NCBI GenBank assembly: GCA_001586965.3
Contig: LUCW03000036.1
Span: 7,501 to 40,369, forward strand
DNA: 32,869 nucleotides
Reading direction: 5' to 3'
Source of the DNA: Sphaeroforma sirkka
Taxonomy: Eukaryota > Opisthokonta > Ichthyosporea > Ichthyophonida
Made by a program: the position numbers and the translations under genes. The notes beneath the pieces were generated by a model. That model saw only the letters and a list, made by a program, of their open reading frames with translations, did not search any database and was not told where the DNA came from. Shown piece by piece: positions 1 to 12,560 of the stretch (position 1 is its first letter; each line of letters starts with the position of its first letter).

Positions 1-61
1 CATGCATACTATACCACAACGGAGTGGGCACTACCAGAGGAGGGTCTCTCACACAACATAC

Positions 62-1937
62 GAATAGCTGGTGGATGTGTGCACGTACGACCGCAGCTTG
101 AGCAAGTGGGTCAGGCAGAAGGTGAACAGGGCCACTGCTCCGTGCACATTGATCTTCAGTAGCTCAGGCAGCGGAGACCGCCACTCTGTTGAGGCCGCAC
201 AGTGAATGACTGTGGTGACGTTGTGTAGTGTTGCGACATCTACAGAGAGGTGTGGGATGGAGCTTGTAATGATGTTCTGTTGGGCGTGGAATGTCTATGT
301 CTTGTTTCCTTGGTTTGTAGTGTATAGGCGGTGGTGGGTTTATGGTCTCAGTGGGTGTATGGCTGTTGCTAGGTGAGTGTTTACACATGTTTTAACATCG
401 TAAGTTATAGGGACTATGTATGCTCCATATCAATGTAATGACAGGGGACCTATAGTCACTCTGTATAAGACGACATGATTGCAGATTTACAATCGCTCTG
501 TTTGAGGCGAGAAAGTAGGTCGCGGTGGGATAGGTAGATTGCGATGTTGGTAACACATAACTACTCGGAATGCAAGATACACCATACTGTATACATGTGG
601 GGCAAGCAAGGTTTACATGAATGAACCATAAACACGAAACAAAAGCGTTCTATATGAATGCACCATTAATATGAAACAAAAACATTACATGTGTATGTAC
701 CACAAGTCTTATATACGAAAGAAATAGGCTTCATATGTTTGTAGCTAACATATGCACATCTAATTCAATACGCGTCCCACTTGTATGGTTGCATTCGGCG
801 AGCACTACTACCGACAAAGCTAACATGCACCTGAACACAGGTGGTACCATGTTCTCTAACGCGAACGCTACCCTGTCCTAGTCTACCCAAACAGCCACAG
901 CATTGGAATACGCTACGCACAATAAAACAAAACTACTGCAACTCAGGTACCACGTGGGCATACACAAACGTGACATAGGTTGGACTAGCTCCCCAACTCA
1001 TACCCTCCGCACTGATCTTATCACACGCGGTCATGTCACCAGACACAACATGCACTCGTGCGATGTCCAGTCCCATAAACAGGATGCCATTCTGCTCACA
1101 CACGGTCTGCGGAAACAGTGGAACAGATGACGAGAGTGTAAGTAAATGCTATGGTATGAATATAGGAAGACATGAGTTACACGAGGAGAATACAACTATA
1201 CGAGCATGGTATATCTATGCACACCAATGCAACATAATGGCTCGAGTGGGAGTAGGTAGTGGACGATCCGTGGTAGAGCATTGCGCTCACTGAGTCGATA
1301 CGAAGATGTCCCATTGCACGGGATAGGAAGGGAATTCATACGGGTGTAATGCCAACTTATACCAAGAACAAGTGGCAGTGAGATGTCGTTGATGGTAGTA
1401 GTGGCCAGAACAGCTGACTGACACACACCGTACAAGAGCTCTACGGCAGTGTTAATAGAAGTCAACATGACTGCACGGGCGAACGTTTGCATCGATGGTG
1501 TACAGATGGTAATGTTCGGCAAAATGTGAAACTGGAGAGGAATGCTGTATTCGAAACGCATCTCGCTGTTGAAATACGAGCTATCTACCTACTGTATAGT
1601 TAATACGCTACTTACAACTGATTTCTCATCTCTACTTTAGTAAGACCTCCATATACGAAGGCCGAATGAACTGTCTGCCATGTGCTGCGTCCGGTGAGAA
1701 TACGTGCGCATGACAACACACAAGGAACCCCAGGATCACTGGTGCCGAACCTCTCATGTCATAACGACTTACCTCAAATCTAGTTCGAGCACCGATCTTG
1801 TTCCCTGGACGAACAAGCACAAATACTCTGGAATGAGGAGCGTGCCGCAAGAGCTTCGCCAGCGTCACCACACCCACAAACCCGGTCACGCCGGTCAATA
1901 GTATATCCCCTCTGAGCACATCCTTAATTGGCTGCAT
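62..1937 (-). CDS. Fatty acyl-CoA reductase (alcohol-forming), 5' exons, partial
   Basis: Three exons of an NAD(P)-dependent fatty acyl-CoA reductase, which reduces acyl-CoA to a fatty alcohol (family knowledge: membrane-associated, ether lipid or wax synthesis). Exon 1 (1937-1773, 55 codons) opens with the Rossmann motif TGVTGFVG, then LVRP, and ends at a GTAAGT donor. Exon 2 (1106-1004) carries VHVVSGDMT, the family's GD(I/M)T motif, and ends at GTATGA. Exon 3 (239-62) carries VTTVIHCAAS, then INVHGAVALFTF and YVHTSTSYS, and ends at GTATGT. Phases join as 0 then 1, and the exon 2/3 junction creates an Asp codon that fits the family. The intron lengths are 666 and 764 bp. The catalytic YxxxK and the C-terminal domain lie beyond the left edge. 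An alternative is a thioester-reductase domain of a larger enzyme, but the ATG close to the Rossmann fold favours a free-standing reductase. Family assignment is firm; substrate is unknown. Confidence 0.85.
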
Positions 1938-3963
1938 GCTCTGACACGGTACTTGTATTCCTTAATTACGGATCGGTCTTAACGTAAGGGTTGTATCTAA
2001 CCAATCCGCACGAGTGTGACTTGCTGCTCGCTGATGATTGGTAGAGTACAAGAGCTTTCGTAGTCTCACTGCTCAGCACATAAAGACAAGCAGAAGACAA
2101 TTACTCGTGATAACAGATAAGCAACTTTATGCCACACCCAGCCTGCTTTCCAAGACTTTACAGAAAATACAACGATGCTGCTGTTATGATATTATGTGGT
2201 TCTCAATGCCAATTAATACTATTACGGGTTTGCGATTTATGCGCCAGCACTATGCGCGCGCTTCGTTGAACTTTTTTAAGATTTAAAGGGTTGCTATAGA
2301 GTGCATACTAGGCAGGTGCAAGGGACGATAGTGCGGGAAAAGTTAGAAGCAGACAACCAGAGGTTATATGCTGGCTACAACTCTTTCTGTCACAAGCACA
2401 TTATAGCCCCTTTTGAAGAATATCTCCTTGCAATTCGTAATTAGGTGTAGTATATGCACTTCGTAGTATAGTGAAGTATAGTTTATAGAGTTCAGCAAAG
2501 TAGTTCGGGTATAGAAAAGTTTACTTCGTGTTGTACCAAAGTATAGCTTCCTGTCTGAGGGGCAAACAGCAAGTATACAAGTGATCTTCTACTTGCGTGG
2601 AGAAGGGCCACTTACCTCTGGCCATATACCAACACGTTGTGAAAAATACTAAAACATCCTTCAAGCCCTGGTGCCATATCAGTCGGGATTTCGTACAAGT
2701 GCACTCAGTCGAACGGCACAGGACAGATGTTGGTTATTCGTGTTTTTTATAGGTAGTCATTTTCTACTGTTGGTGTTTCCCTATAGCTCTAATCGTTCGT
2801 CAAAGTTGGCGCTATCACTCATCCAATATCTACGTACTACAATCTATTCGTACTGGTAGCCTCAGCCTTTTGGCCATCTTCTTGTATCCATTGGCCGCAC
2901 AGTTGCGCACACCACTCTTACCCAACATGTTAACAATGCGGTGCGAAAACTACTACTCGACAAGTGTACCAGAAGATTTCTACGACCTCTCTATGAGGAC
3001 TGGCATTTAAACAGCAACTCTGAGAGTGCTATGCAAATCGCGTGTTTCTCAGTGTCGATTGTAAAGTGATAATCCATGCCTCACTCTTGTTGGAGGGTTC
3101 TCTCTTGCTCACTTGTTGTCCTCACGTGCAGTGCAGTATGCAAATGCATCATTGTCATGTGGTTGATATGTAATCCTTCGACTGCATCTGTCACTGTCAA
3201 AATGACACGTTGTAGACAGTTGGGCAGATTCATATTAAAAATGGCACGTCTGTAAAAAGCTCCGCGTTTCCAGTTCAGAGAAAATATTCATTTTCACCGA
3301 AAGCGTAGCTGTAGAGTGAAGAGTCCCTAGTCCATATTTCTTTTACTGAACTTGAAATCTGTCCGGAACACTTTTCCCCATTTTTAGGCCACAAAGAGGC
3401 CCCTAAAGGAATTCCAAAAATAATTTGTTTCAAAAATTAGAGCATACTTTTGTGGGCCCGGGACTGAACAAGAGTGCGTATTCGTGTGTGTTGAGTGAAA
3501 GTGAGGGAGAAAGCGCGAATTCTTATTTACCCTCTTTGAAGAAACGCTTTTGGTGTCCACGGCGCCCTAGCCGTGTTTTATTTCCCCTTTTCATTTTGTT
3601 ATTTCGTTTGTTGGTTTAAAAAAAAAAAAAAAACAAGTCTAGCAGTAAATAGCACAGTCTCACACCACTCACACACAGTCACACTCGCAGTCTCACACTT
3701 CACCCAGACTCCCACGCTTAACATAGTCTAGATTCCAGACTCCACGGACTCCAATGTGAGTCTAGAGCCCAGACTCTCTACTTAATACTACTACTACTAC
3801 TGGAGAGTGGAGGGAGTAGACGTATTTTTTATATATAAAATGTAACTGCAGTTCTGCACAACAGTAAAACAACTAATAAGATTATCGGGGAAACCCCGAG
3901 ATCTAGGGTAGTCTAAATATTGCAATTTCAATTTGCAGTGGCAGCCGCGACCAGTCATAAGAG

Positions 3964-3977
3964 CCTCTCTAGAGAGG
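3964..3977. repeat. Perfect 14-bp palindrome centred on TCTAGA
   Basis: CCTCTCTAGAGAGG is its own reverse complement. It lies in a stretch (3650-4140) with repeated GACTC, CACAGCCTCACAG and AGTCTAGA words. The function is unknown. Confidence 0.6.
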
Positions 3978-4333
3978 ACACAGGTGAGTGGTGACAGGAC
4001 AGCCTCACAGAGTCACGGGACAGTGAGGACACAGCCTCACAGGGCGGTATGCCCGTATCGGCACTTCGGCAGGTCAGTCATTGACTCGGTGCCTCCCAGA
4101 GTCGGAGACGCAGACTCTCGGTTAGTCGGTGAGTGTCGGTCTCCAGCATTTCAACATCTTTAACTTTTACCCCGCAATATCACTCGTCTCACGGCAGTGA
4201 CGGCACTGTGTTTTTAAACCACAACCAATACTTGTGCATCAGGCATGCGAATGAGGCAAGCAGGCATGCCGCATGTGCAAAATTAAAAAAAAAAGCCATT
4301 AAAAAATATATATATGCTAAAGCACATTATCTA

Positions 4334-4380
4334 TCTATCACACATCTGGCCGTCTGATCTATCACACATCTGGCCGTCTG
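4334..4380. repeat. 24-bp tandem duplication
   Basis: Two adjacent copies of a 24-bp unit beginning TCTATCACACATCTGG, at 4334 and 4358, identical over 23 bases. It is a simple local duplication with no coding sense. Confidence 0.85.
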
Positions 4381-5336
4381 CAGACATTTTTTTATTCCCA
4401 TCATGGCTGGGAATTTGGGATCAGATTCGCCACAGAATACTGTATTATGTACTGAGTTTAGAATACTATAACGTGTACATATTTAAAAAGCATATCAGTT
4501 TACATGTATCCCACTTGGTCAATAACAAAACTGAGAAAGTAAGCTCGGCCCTTTCTAGCTAACCAGAGAGGGAGTTCTGATCGTCCTCATTAATATTCGA
4601 GGGAATGGTTTTGGATAATTCGATGCTTTGCAACAAATCGAAAGATTGATTGTTTCTGCAATCGGGAGAACTGTCTTTGTCGACGTATTCTCAATTTCTC
4701 ACACATTGAGATTGAGCATGCAAGCAATCTCAAAAAACAACAAAAAAAAATCCCATTGCAAAACAGTGGATGATCCTTCGACACAAGAGATATCCATCGG
4801 GTAGACTATGCACTTGTGCGCACATATACATGTCATTCGTAGCAACCGTCAGCTTCCAAGAATTGGTAGTATATCAGGAAGATAGCTTTTTTATCATGCA
4901 AACAGCATGATGTTGAGCAATCGCTTGATTGAGTTTTCTTTGTACTTCCCGATGAAAGCACTTTTGAATTTTAATCCTTTGTGAACTGTGTATTTACAAC
5001 ACGAGAAGAAGTCATGAATCGTAATCTGAAGTCTATCAATGTAGCACGGATGGAATATGTACTCAACTTTTATTTTATTTTAAATTTGTATCAATAATAC
5101 CGGTTCTAATGCAGAATCTATTTAGAATGTATACACAGATATAACTATTTTAAAATAGGAATAGAGAGTGGCAAGCTGAACAGTACGTTTCTAGAAAAAT
5201 CTGCCCAAAAACAAAGTGCCCGTCACCGCTGCAGGATGGAGACAGTCTGACAGTGCTGAGTGCTTCCTGCTTACTGTTGAGTATAGGTCACTGTAGAGTG
5301 CGTCGTTTTCTCACACACTTTCTTGCTCTCTATGTA

Positions 5337-5370
5337 CTCTCTAGTAGAGCTACTAGAGAGTCTAGACTCT
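5337..5370. repeat. Inverted repeat followed by a TCTAGA palindrome
   Basis: CTCTCTAGTAG (5337-5347) pairs with CTACTAGAGAG (5350-5360) across a 2-nt spacer. It overlaps the perfect palindrome AGAGTCTAGACTCT (5357-5370). The DNA could extrude a cruciform or bind a dimeric protein. Nothing else in the area identifies a function. Confidence 0.6.
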
Positions 5371-6283
5371 AGAGAGAGAGATAAGGCTTAGACGGCAGTC
5401 CCGCAGACTGCTTTGAGCGTATGTATGCCCTTAAAAAATAAACGAGTGAAGTTTGTTGTATTATATTTTTTTTGGGACCAAATTCGGAATTCCAGAGCTC
5501 AGAGCTGGTCAGTCGTAGCCATGTGCTATAAAATTATTAACAATATTGCTAAGGTGTACTGGTGTAGTCTTAGGTTAGTAAATGGCGGCTTTAAAGAGTA
5601 TTCAATCAAATTGAAATAACAAAAGGTCGGCTTCCGATTGGATAGAAGTACTCTTCGCTAGCAAATGGATGCTGTCCGATTATTTCTTGGAGGGTTATAA
5701 AAATAAATTACACACTTCAGCATATTTGGCAATACTCGATGAACCGAAGTATAGAGCTCATAGCCGCGTACCCTATCCTATATCATGTATTTATTACTGA
5801 CTGTAGTAGTACCATTTGGAAATAAAATATCGAACAAATAGAGCATTATATGGGCTATTTAACTGGTGTGCGACGCAAATTTATATCGGTGATAGCCAGT
5901 CTCAAGCCGCACAGAAGAAGAGTGATAATAGACTATTTTGAGAAAATGCAAGCGACGCAATCTACGCATCTCCGTGTCGAAAAGACGCCAATGATTCTAT
6001 ACACTTAACTGACTTTAATCCAGCATATTGGTGGATTGTACATCATCTGGGTTTCCCCAATTTCTTCTATTTTGCGTTTTTCTTCTCCGAAATTCTATAA
6101 ACAAGCATTGGAGGGACTTATCTTCGCTCACAATTAGCTGAGACTCGTACGCGAAGTTGGCCCCGCCTGAATATGATCCTTTAGAGATACAGCCGTTTGA
6201 TATCTCGAAAGTTTATATACTGTATTATAACATAAACTGCGGACAGCCAATTTCTTCTCCTATTGTTCTGGAGTACTAAAGCC

Positions 6284-9200
6284 ATGGATTTTAATAAGTA
6301 TGCACGTAGCACGCATGCAACAGCACCAGGCAATGTAGATGCAGGTGGAAGCACAGCACCATCTCATATGAATATGTCTGATTTCAAAGTCACTAAGCTT
6401 GCTTCTGAAAGCAGTAGTCCGTCTACCGACCCAAATTGGAACGCAAACGACCATGTCAAACAAAATGTTGGAGGGAATTTGAAGACAGACGTGCATTCTT
6501 CTTTCAAATCTTCTACCACATCTCTGAATGACGACAAACAGGCCAATATGAATACACTTATGCAACGGTCGACAAAGCCTGCGAATATTTTGCGCGACTA
6601 TCAGTATCCGAAAGAAAAAACAAAAAATCGTTTCTGGAGTGGAAGCCAAAATACTCTTAAAGCTTCTACTTCGACATCATCGGTAGACAGTCAAAACACT
6701 CGAGACATAAAAAGGAATATTGCCCCGACGAAGGATTCACAGGCCAACGGCGTACGCCCATCGGTACGAACTGAAATACGAACGTATTTAACGGGGGAGG
6801 GGCGCGCGGGGGGGGGGTAGTATATTGCATTGTCTTTGAGAGCCCAAATGTAGAATATTTTCAATATGTTGCCAGTGCCTTTTGCAATGTACGTTGTGCA
6901 TGGTTTTGTTTATTGTGGTTGGCAACGATAGTGCTAGCCACATGTTTGACTCTATTTATCAACTCTTCTCCCAGTGCTTTCGCAATTCGCAGTATACCGC
7001 TCGTTGAACTCAGATACACGAGACACGCATTCTTATACCAGTATATCGACACCCATACATATAGCAGTACATTGACACGCATATATGCAAAATTAATTAA
7101 AAACCTGGGCCAAAATCCAAAACAGACGGACAAGTTGCCCCGTCGGCGTAGATCTTCAGCTGAGCTATCGCGGACCGTCGAGTGCCCAGAGAAGGAGTGT
7201 GGGAAAGTATACGCAAGCAAACATGCCCTTAGCTTGCATATAAAACTCAAGCACAACAATGATACAGAAATACTCGGTGGGTCTATCGTCGAAGTTCGTG
7301 ATAGCACCAAAAAGGAAAGTACACAAATGGTTTCAACCGAGAACGCATCAGTTTCAGAGAAGGTCACCACTGAACAAAGCGTGGGCGTGAAAGTAAACGC
7401 TGTAGGTGAGCAAGCCCCGGTTACAAAAGAGGCCTCTTCGCAACCAAGCTCAGTGGGACAGCCGAGCGTGCATATTGCGAGTATTTTTGATATCGGTAAT
7501 GATCAGATCATGAGCGATGCCGAGCACATGAGCATCGATTGGACAGAAGACTATAAGAATGCACCACTTTCTAGTAATAGCATGGGCATGCTGGACCTCA
7601 ATCTGGACTTGGGCAAATATGCTTCTAATTTGAACGTGCACAATGAGAATCAAATACGAATAAGCGACAGAGGACATACATCTGCTAACACCACAACACC
7701 GCTAGTGTACTCTCCAGCTTTCACGGCCGGACCCGGGGGGGACGGATTGGGTGCACACAGCATGGTATCGGGCTCAGCTTCCGAAGGGGGCGACACAGGA
7801 ATGCCTGTGGCACAGAGCTGGAAGCAGCCCGGAGCAACCATGATCTCTCCCCGTCGCCTTGGTATGCCACAGTCACATATTCATGTAATACACGTGTTTG
7901 TGTGATTCTAACGCTCTTTATATCGCACTTTGTGCTGTACCATAACCATCTCCACATCATAAATGCACTTTTACTGTACGCCATCTATCCCATTAAAGAC
8001 TGATTTGTCTGCTCCATCCATCATAAAGCGCCTCGAGCAAGTTCGCCAGGGAAATGGATCCCAACTCAAGCCAGTGGTAGGGAGCACGGCACTGGTAGCA
8101 GTCACAATTTGTCACAGCACTCGATGAGCATGCCTCCGATGCGTACAGGGCCCCTGGGGTCGTCCATGTCACTGCCTGCTGGCCTCTACTATGAAGTCAA
8201 CGATACTTTCGAGACGAGTCCACTCCCTCAAGTAATGACGAAAGCACAATACGCCCAAGCGCAATATGCGTTGGCCCAGGTAGAAGCCCACGAGAGGGCG
8301 AATATACAGCTGAATATCAAGGAGAAGGCACGCATGGAACGTCACAACATCATGAAGGTTCGCAATCAGCAGGTGCTGCAGCAAATGTACAGCATGACTA
8401 ACCCTCAACTGCCATCTATGTACTCGGACACGGGGTCACTTATGTTCACGGATATGGGCACCCCTAAGCAGATGCGAGGGATTGAGGCCAGTCAACAGAC
8501 CACTAAGAACGTTTCCATTTCTCCAGCACCGATCAAGATGCACAGAGCTATGAGTGTAGATAGTGAGGGAGCACACAGCGCACATGGAAGTCCACACGTG
8601 TACATGCTCACGCAGGCCCAGGCCCAGGCCCAGGCCCATGCGTACGCACAAGCACATGCACAGATGCAAGCTCAGGCGAATGCACAGGCACAGGCGCAGG
8701 CACACGCACAGCAACAGGCACAAATACACGCACACGCACAGCAACAGGCACAGATACACGCACAGCAACAGGCACAGATACACGCAGAGGCCCAGGCCCA
8801 GGCACAGGCGCAGGTGAACGCACACGCACAAGCCCATGTACACACACAAGCACAAGTGAAGGCTCATGCACACGCCCAGGCCCAGGCTCAAGCCCAAGCA
8901 CAGGCACAGGCACAGGCGGCTCGAGCACACGAACAGTCTCAGGTACACGCACAGGTGAGAGCATACGCGCAAACACAGATGAACCCTAACTGTGGGAGTC
9001 ACGACAGCTTCATGAGCTGGTTGCCACAGTCACCGTACAACGCCCCTCCCCCCCAGCTAGCACCCACCCAGGCCAAGGCCAAAGCCAAAGCCAAGGCTAA
9101 GGCAGGAAAAGCGTCCCAGACCAAAGACACGGGCAAAGGAGTGATGAGTCACAACACTCCCAAGTCCACTCTCGGCAAACGGGGCAGACCCACCACAGCC

Positions 9201-10859
9201 ACAGGGCCGACACTCGGACGCGACAACAAGGGCACAGACACACCCGAGAGTGAGCAGACTGGGCGTATGGGACCATTCCAGCCCATCACACACACACGCG
9301 GAGCGACCGAGGGGGGGCAAAGTGCCGATGTAAGGGGGTTAACTACAACACACAACACGCCACTGCACATGCACAAGCGCCAGAAGCTGCCACGCAAACG
9401 CTCGTCCCTGTCGCAGTCGGATGCCACCAGCTACAAGACACACAGCCTGAGCATGCTACCACGCATGGTCACACAGCCATCCACCTCAGATCACACCACC
9501 ACAGCCCTGTCGTACGACACGCACACGCCTGCTGCGAACACGCACGTGCACGCTACAAAGACGCAGACGCCTAATGCAAACACGCATGTGCACGCTACAA
9601 AGACACAGACGTACGTGCACGTTACAAAGACGCACACGCGCATGCACACGACAAGCGAACACACACTGGCGACGGCGCAGCTGGTGCAATCAGAGGAGGG
9701 CATTGAGGGCACAGGCACACACTCTCTCAACGCCACACACACCCCTACAACGTTCGCATCGTTTAAAAAGAGAGGTCTATCCTTCGATGGGCTCCATACC
9801 ACCACACACCAGTCACCGCACGCGGCAGGCGCAGGCGTAGTGGAGGCTGGGCCGTTGAGTGGCATGACCATCCCGTCCAGCCTAGACAACTTCTGTATGG
9901 ATGCAGAGGTGGACAGTCTACTGGGGCTGACCACACTCAACGCCGGGGCATACTCCACACTCACGTCACTCGCCACACGCGGCTATGCGGGCACCTCTTG
10001 CAGCGACCCAAACGACAGCTTTGACGATATGACCCACACACAGTATCTGAGTGGCGGTGACCAGGCAGACGCTACTCCGTCTCAGAATGCGCCCGGAGAT
10101 CTAGATCTAGATCTAGATCTAGATCTCGGGCAGGAGCTGGATCTGGGACTCGGCGGACTGGGTGATCTGGATGCGGTGTTTGGTAGCTACGGCGATGAGT
10201 TCAAACTCGACCTGCATCGAAGTGTCAGCAGCATGTCAGCATTAGACACCATCGACGAGACCTCTCGTGATAGCGGCTACGGCGACGAAGGGCACGCGCC
10301 TGTGCTGCCCAGCACATCACACACGCGTGTGACACACCTGGAGAACGGCCCAGCAGACAGGACAGCCGCATGGCTCGCGCCTACGCTGTTGTTGGAACGC
10401 TCACCTGCACGCGACGAAGTGGCGACAAGCACCACAGATAAGGTGTGTGGGATAACGGATGACGCAGCAGAGGCACTAGGCCACACACCGACAGGCGAAG
10501 GACACACAAAGGCGGAGGAGGCGCACTCGCCTACTACGCAGTGCTCGGCTGAGCTACTGCCGCCGCTGGAGAATCATAGCGACGGAGTGCCCACACAGGC
10601 CACACAGCCAGTGACTGTGGACGGTGGAGAGGTGACGAGCATTCGGGGTAAAAACATGGGGTGTCCTACTAGGAGTGGCCAACACGGGGACAAGAGCTGT
10701 CCTGCGTTGGATGTGGAGGGACGCCTGGAGGATGTGGCGCAGAAGGCCAGTGCAACTGACCACACAGCCGCGTGGGCTATGGCACCGAAGTCCACTAATG
10801 CATTGCGCAAGACGGCGAGCATCGCTACTGCCATGAGCAATGTCACACTCAACAACTAG
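6284..10859 (+). CDS. C2H2 zinc-finger protein with long Ala/Gln repeats (putative transcription regulator)
   Basis: Proposed exons are 6284-6763 (tentative), 7126-7861 and 8029-10859, about 1,348 residues if all three join. The last intron (7862-8028, GTATGC...AAAG) is phase 1 and restores a single frame. The first junction (GTACGA...ACAG) fits phase 0 but its donor is weak. A single C2H2 finger lies at 7193-7254 with spacing C-X4-C-X12-H-X4-H. Downstream are an Ala/Gln/His-rich tract (about 8607-8990) in which nearly every second residue is Ala, a [11 protein letters not shown] basic run (about 9071-9108), and an acidic [11 protein letters not shown] segment (10098-10130). The rest is Ser/Thr/His-rich and probably disordered. 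One finger plus acidic and Gln-rich tracts suggests a nuclear transcription factor, but this is inference, and I do not recognise an orthologue. The gene converges with OGDH. Confidence 0.72.
7862..8028 (+). other. Intron in the zinc-finger gene
   Basis: It runs from a GTATGC donor to a CATAAAG acceptor. Removing it joins two open frames in phase 1 (G plus CG makes an Ala codon) and avoids the TGA at 7903-7905 that would otherwise end the upstream frame. Confidence 0.75.
8607..8990 (+). repeat. Coding CAGGCN-type repeat (Ala alternating with Gln/His)
   Basis: A period-6 purine/CA-rich repeat encodes (X-Ala)n, where X is mostly Gln or His. It contains a 24-bp higher-order unit around ACGCACAGCAACAGGCAC. 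The same composition leaves other frames on both strands open, so ORFs antisense to this stretch are artefacts. Confidence 0.9.
10098..10127 (+). repeat. In-frame hexanucleotide repeat (GATCTA)5
   Basis: Five units encode the alternating Asp-Leu run of the zinc-finger protein. The unit is partly self-complementary (AGATCT), so the DNA can fold back on itself and may vary in length. Confidence 0.9.
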
Positions 10860-10975
10860 GTTTTTAGAGCTACAAACAACTTGGTTTGTGGAGCTACAAA
10901 CAAGTAGGTTTATAGAGCTACAAACCACTAGGTTTGTTGAGCTACAAACAACTAGATATATAGAGCTACAGATAA
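10857..10975 (+). repeat. Minisatellite directly at the stop codon of the zinc-finger gene
   Basis: About four to five imperfect copies of a roughly 31-bp unit containing GAGCTACAAACAA and TAGGTTT. The array begins at the TAG stop of the coding frame, so the 3' UTR consists of repeat. Confidence 0.8.
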
Positions 10976-11084
10976 CAAATATACATAAAACGATATAGCA
11001 AGCTTAAACATAGATATAACGACTATAATAACTATACAGACATGCATATAACAACCAGCTACATATATATGGATGCACATATAT

Positions 11085-11416
<332 letters not shown>

Positions 11417-11692
11417 ACATACCACACCACTCAGATAGTAGTAGAGAAACAGCCGAGAAAGTACCAACTGGCGAAGTGAGGAACGGGCAAACAGAGACAC
11501 CAGAGCCAACGACCACACACGGACGCTAACAACTGGTAAAACTATAAGACAGCCAGCCACACCAACTGCTGTCGGAGTGCCACGGATCATTCTTCCCCGC
11601 AAAGGCTTAAGGGTTTTGTAAACTCTGTTAACAGTACTGTACATATATAGCAGGGATGAAGAACGATAAAGCGCAAGACTTTGGAACATGAT

Positions 11693-12008
11693 CGAACCAC
11701 ATTGGACCTTTTAAATTAAACCACATTGACTTTTTAAACCACATTGACCTTTTGAACCACATTGGCCTTTTAAACCACATTGACCTTTCAAACCACATTG
11801 ACCTTTTAAACCAGAATGACCTTTTAAACTACATTGATATTTTAAACCACATTAACCTTTCAAATCACATTGACCTTTTAAACCACATTGACCTTTTGAA
11901 TCACATTAACCTTTGAAACCACATTGACCTTTTGAACCACATTAACCTTTTGAACCACATTAACCTTTTGAACCACATTGACCTTTTGAACCACATTGAC
12001 TTTTAATT
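11693..12008. repeat. 18-bp minisatellite, about 17 copies
   Basis: Imperfect tandem copies of an 18-bp unit, consensus AACCACATTGACCTTTTG, with substitutions such as TTAACC. Because 18 is a multiple of three, the minus strand reads as a repeated KVNVVQ peptide, which I do not regard as coding. Confidence 0.95.
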
Positions 12009-12071
12009 GTCCCGTCTGTAACGCATGGTTCATTCTTCCCGGGAAATGCTTAGGGGGTTGTAAATCCTCAT

Positions 12072-12560
12072 GTATAGTAAAGGTGAAGCTGTACATATAT
12101 AGTAGGGATGAAGCTGTACATATATTGTATAGGTGAAGATGTACATATATAATAGGGATGAAGCTGTACATATATAGTATAGGTGAAGCTGTATTTATAT
12201 AGTAGGGATGAAGCTGTACATATATTGTATAGGTGAAGATGTACATATATAATAGGGATGAAGCTGTACATATATAGTATAGGTGAAGCTGTATTTATAT
12301 AGTAGGAATGAAGCTGTACTTATATAGTATAGGCAAAGCTGTACATACATAGTATAGGTGAAGCTGTACATATATAGTATAGGTGAAGCTATACATTTAT
12401 AATATAGGTGAAGCTGTACATATATAGTATAGGTGAAGGTGTACATTTATAATAGGGATGAAGGTGTACATATATAGTATAGATGAAGCTGTACATATAT
12501 AGTAGGGATGAAGCTGTACGTATATAGTCGAGATGAAGCTGTAAGTATATAGTAGGGGTG
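12072..12560. repeat. 25-bp minisatellite, about 19-20 copies, with a 100-bp higher-order unit
   Basis: Tandem copies of a unit like GGTGAAGCTGTACATATATA alternate between AGGTGAAG and GGGATGAAG variants. Four-unit blocks at 12101-12200 and 12201-12300 are practically identical, so the array has a 100-bp higher-order period. Confidence 0.95.

Larger units (their letters stand above)
1938..6283. other. Intergenic stretch without recognisable gene
   Basis: No open frame here shows a recognisable domain or codon pattern, and the short ORFs look random. It separates the divergent fatty acyl-CoA reductase and zinc-finger genes, so it should hold both promoters, but I could not pick core elements with confidence. 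Visible structure includes a 16-A run near 3620, a short TAC repeat near 3786, a 24-bp tandem duplication near 4334, and TCTAGA-centred palindromes near 3964 and 5337-5370. A decayed retroelement could be hidden here. Confidence 0.5.

Noticed and set aside
1196..1561. A 121-codon minus-strand frame with a NDISLP word that resembles the reductase GDxT motif
   Set aside because: It lies in intron 1 of the acyl-CoA reductase. Exons 1 and 2 join in phase without it, and exon 2 already supplies the motif.
6913..7125. Hydrophobic N-terminus in the frame preceding the zinc finger as a signal peptide
   Set aside because: It has no ATG, is AT-rich, and ends at a plausible CAG acceptor in the right phase, so it is more likely intron.
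8436..9320. Antisense Leu/Cys- and Val/Pro-rich ORFs
   Set aside because: They are antisense shadows of the period-6 Ala/Gln coding repeat.
11878..12246. KVNVVQ-repeat peptide frame
   Set aside because: The 18-bp minisatellite is a multiple of three, so one frame stays open by arithmetic; unit variation shows no codon constraint.
11693..12560. Regular repeats as a CRISPR array
   Set aside because: Units are contiguous without unique spacers and the genome is eukaryotic.
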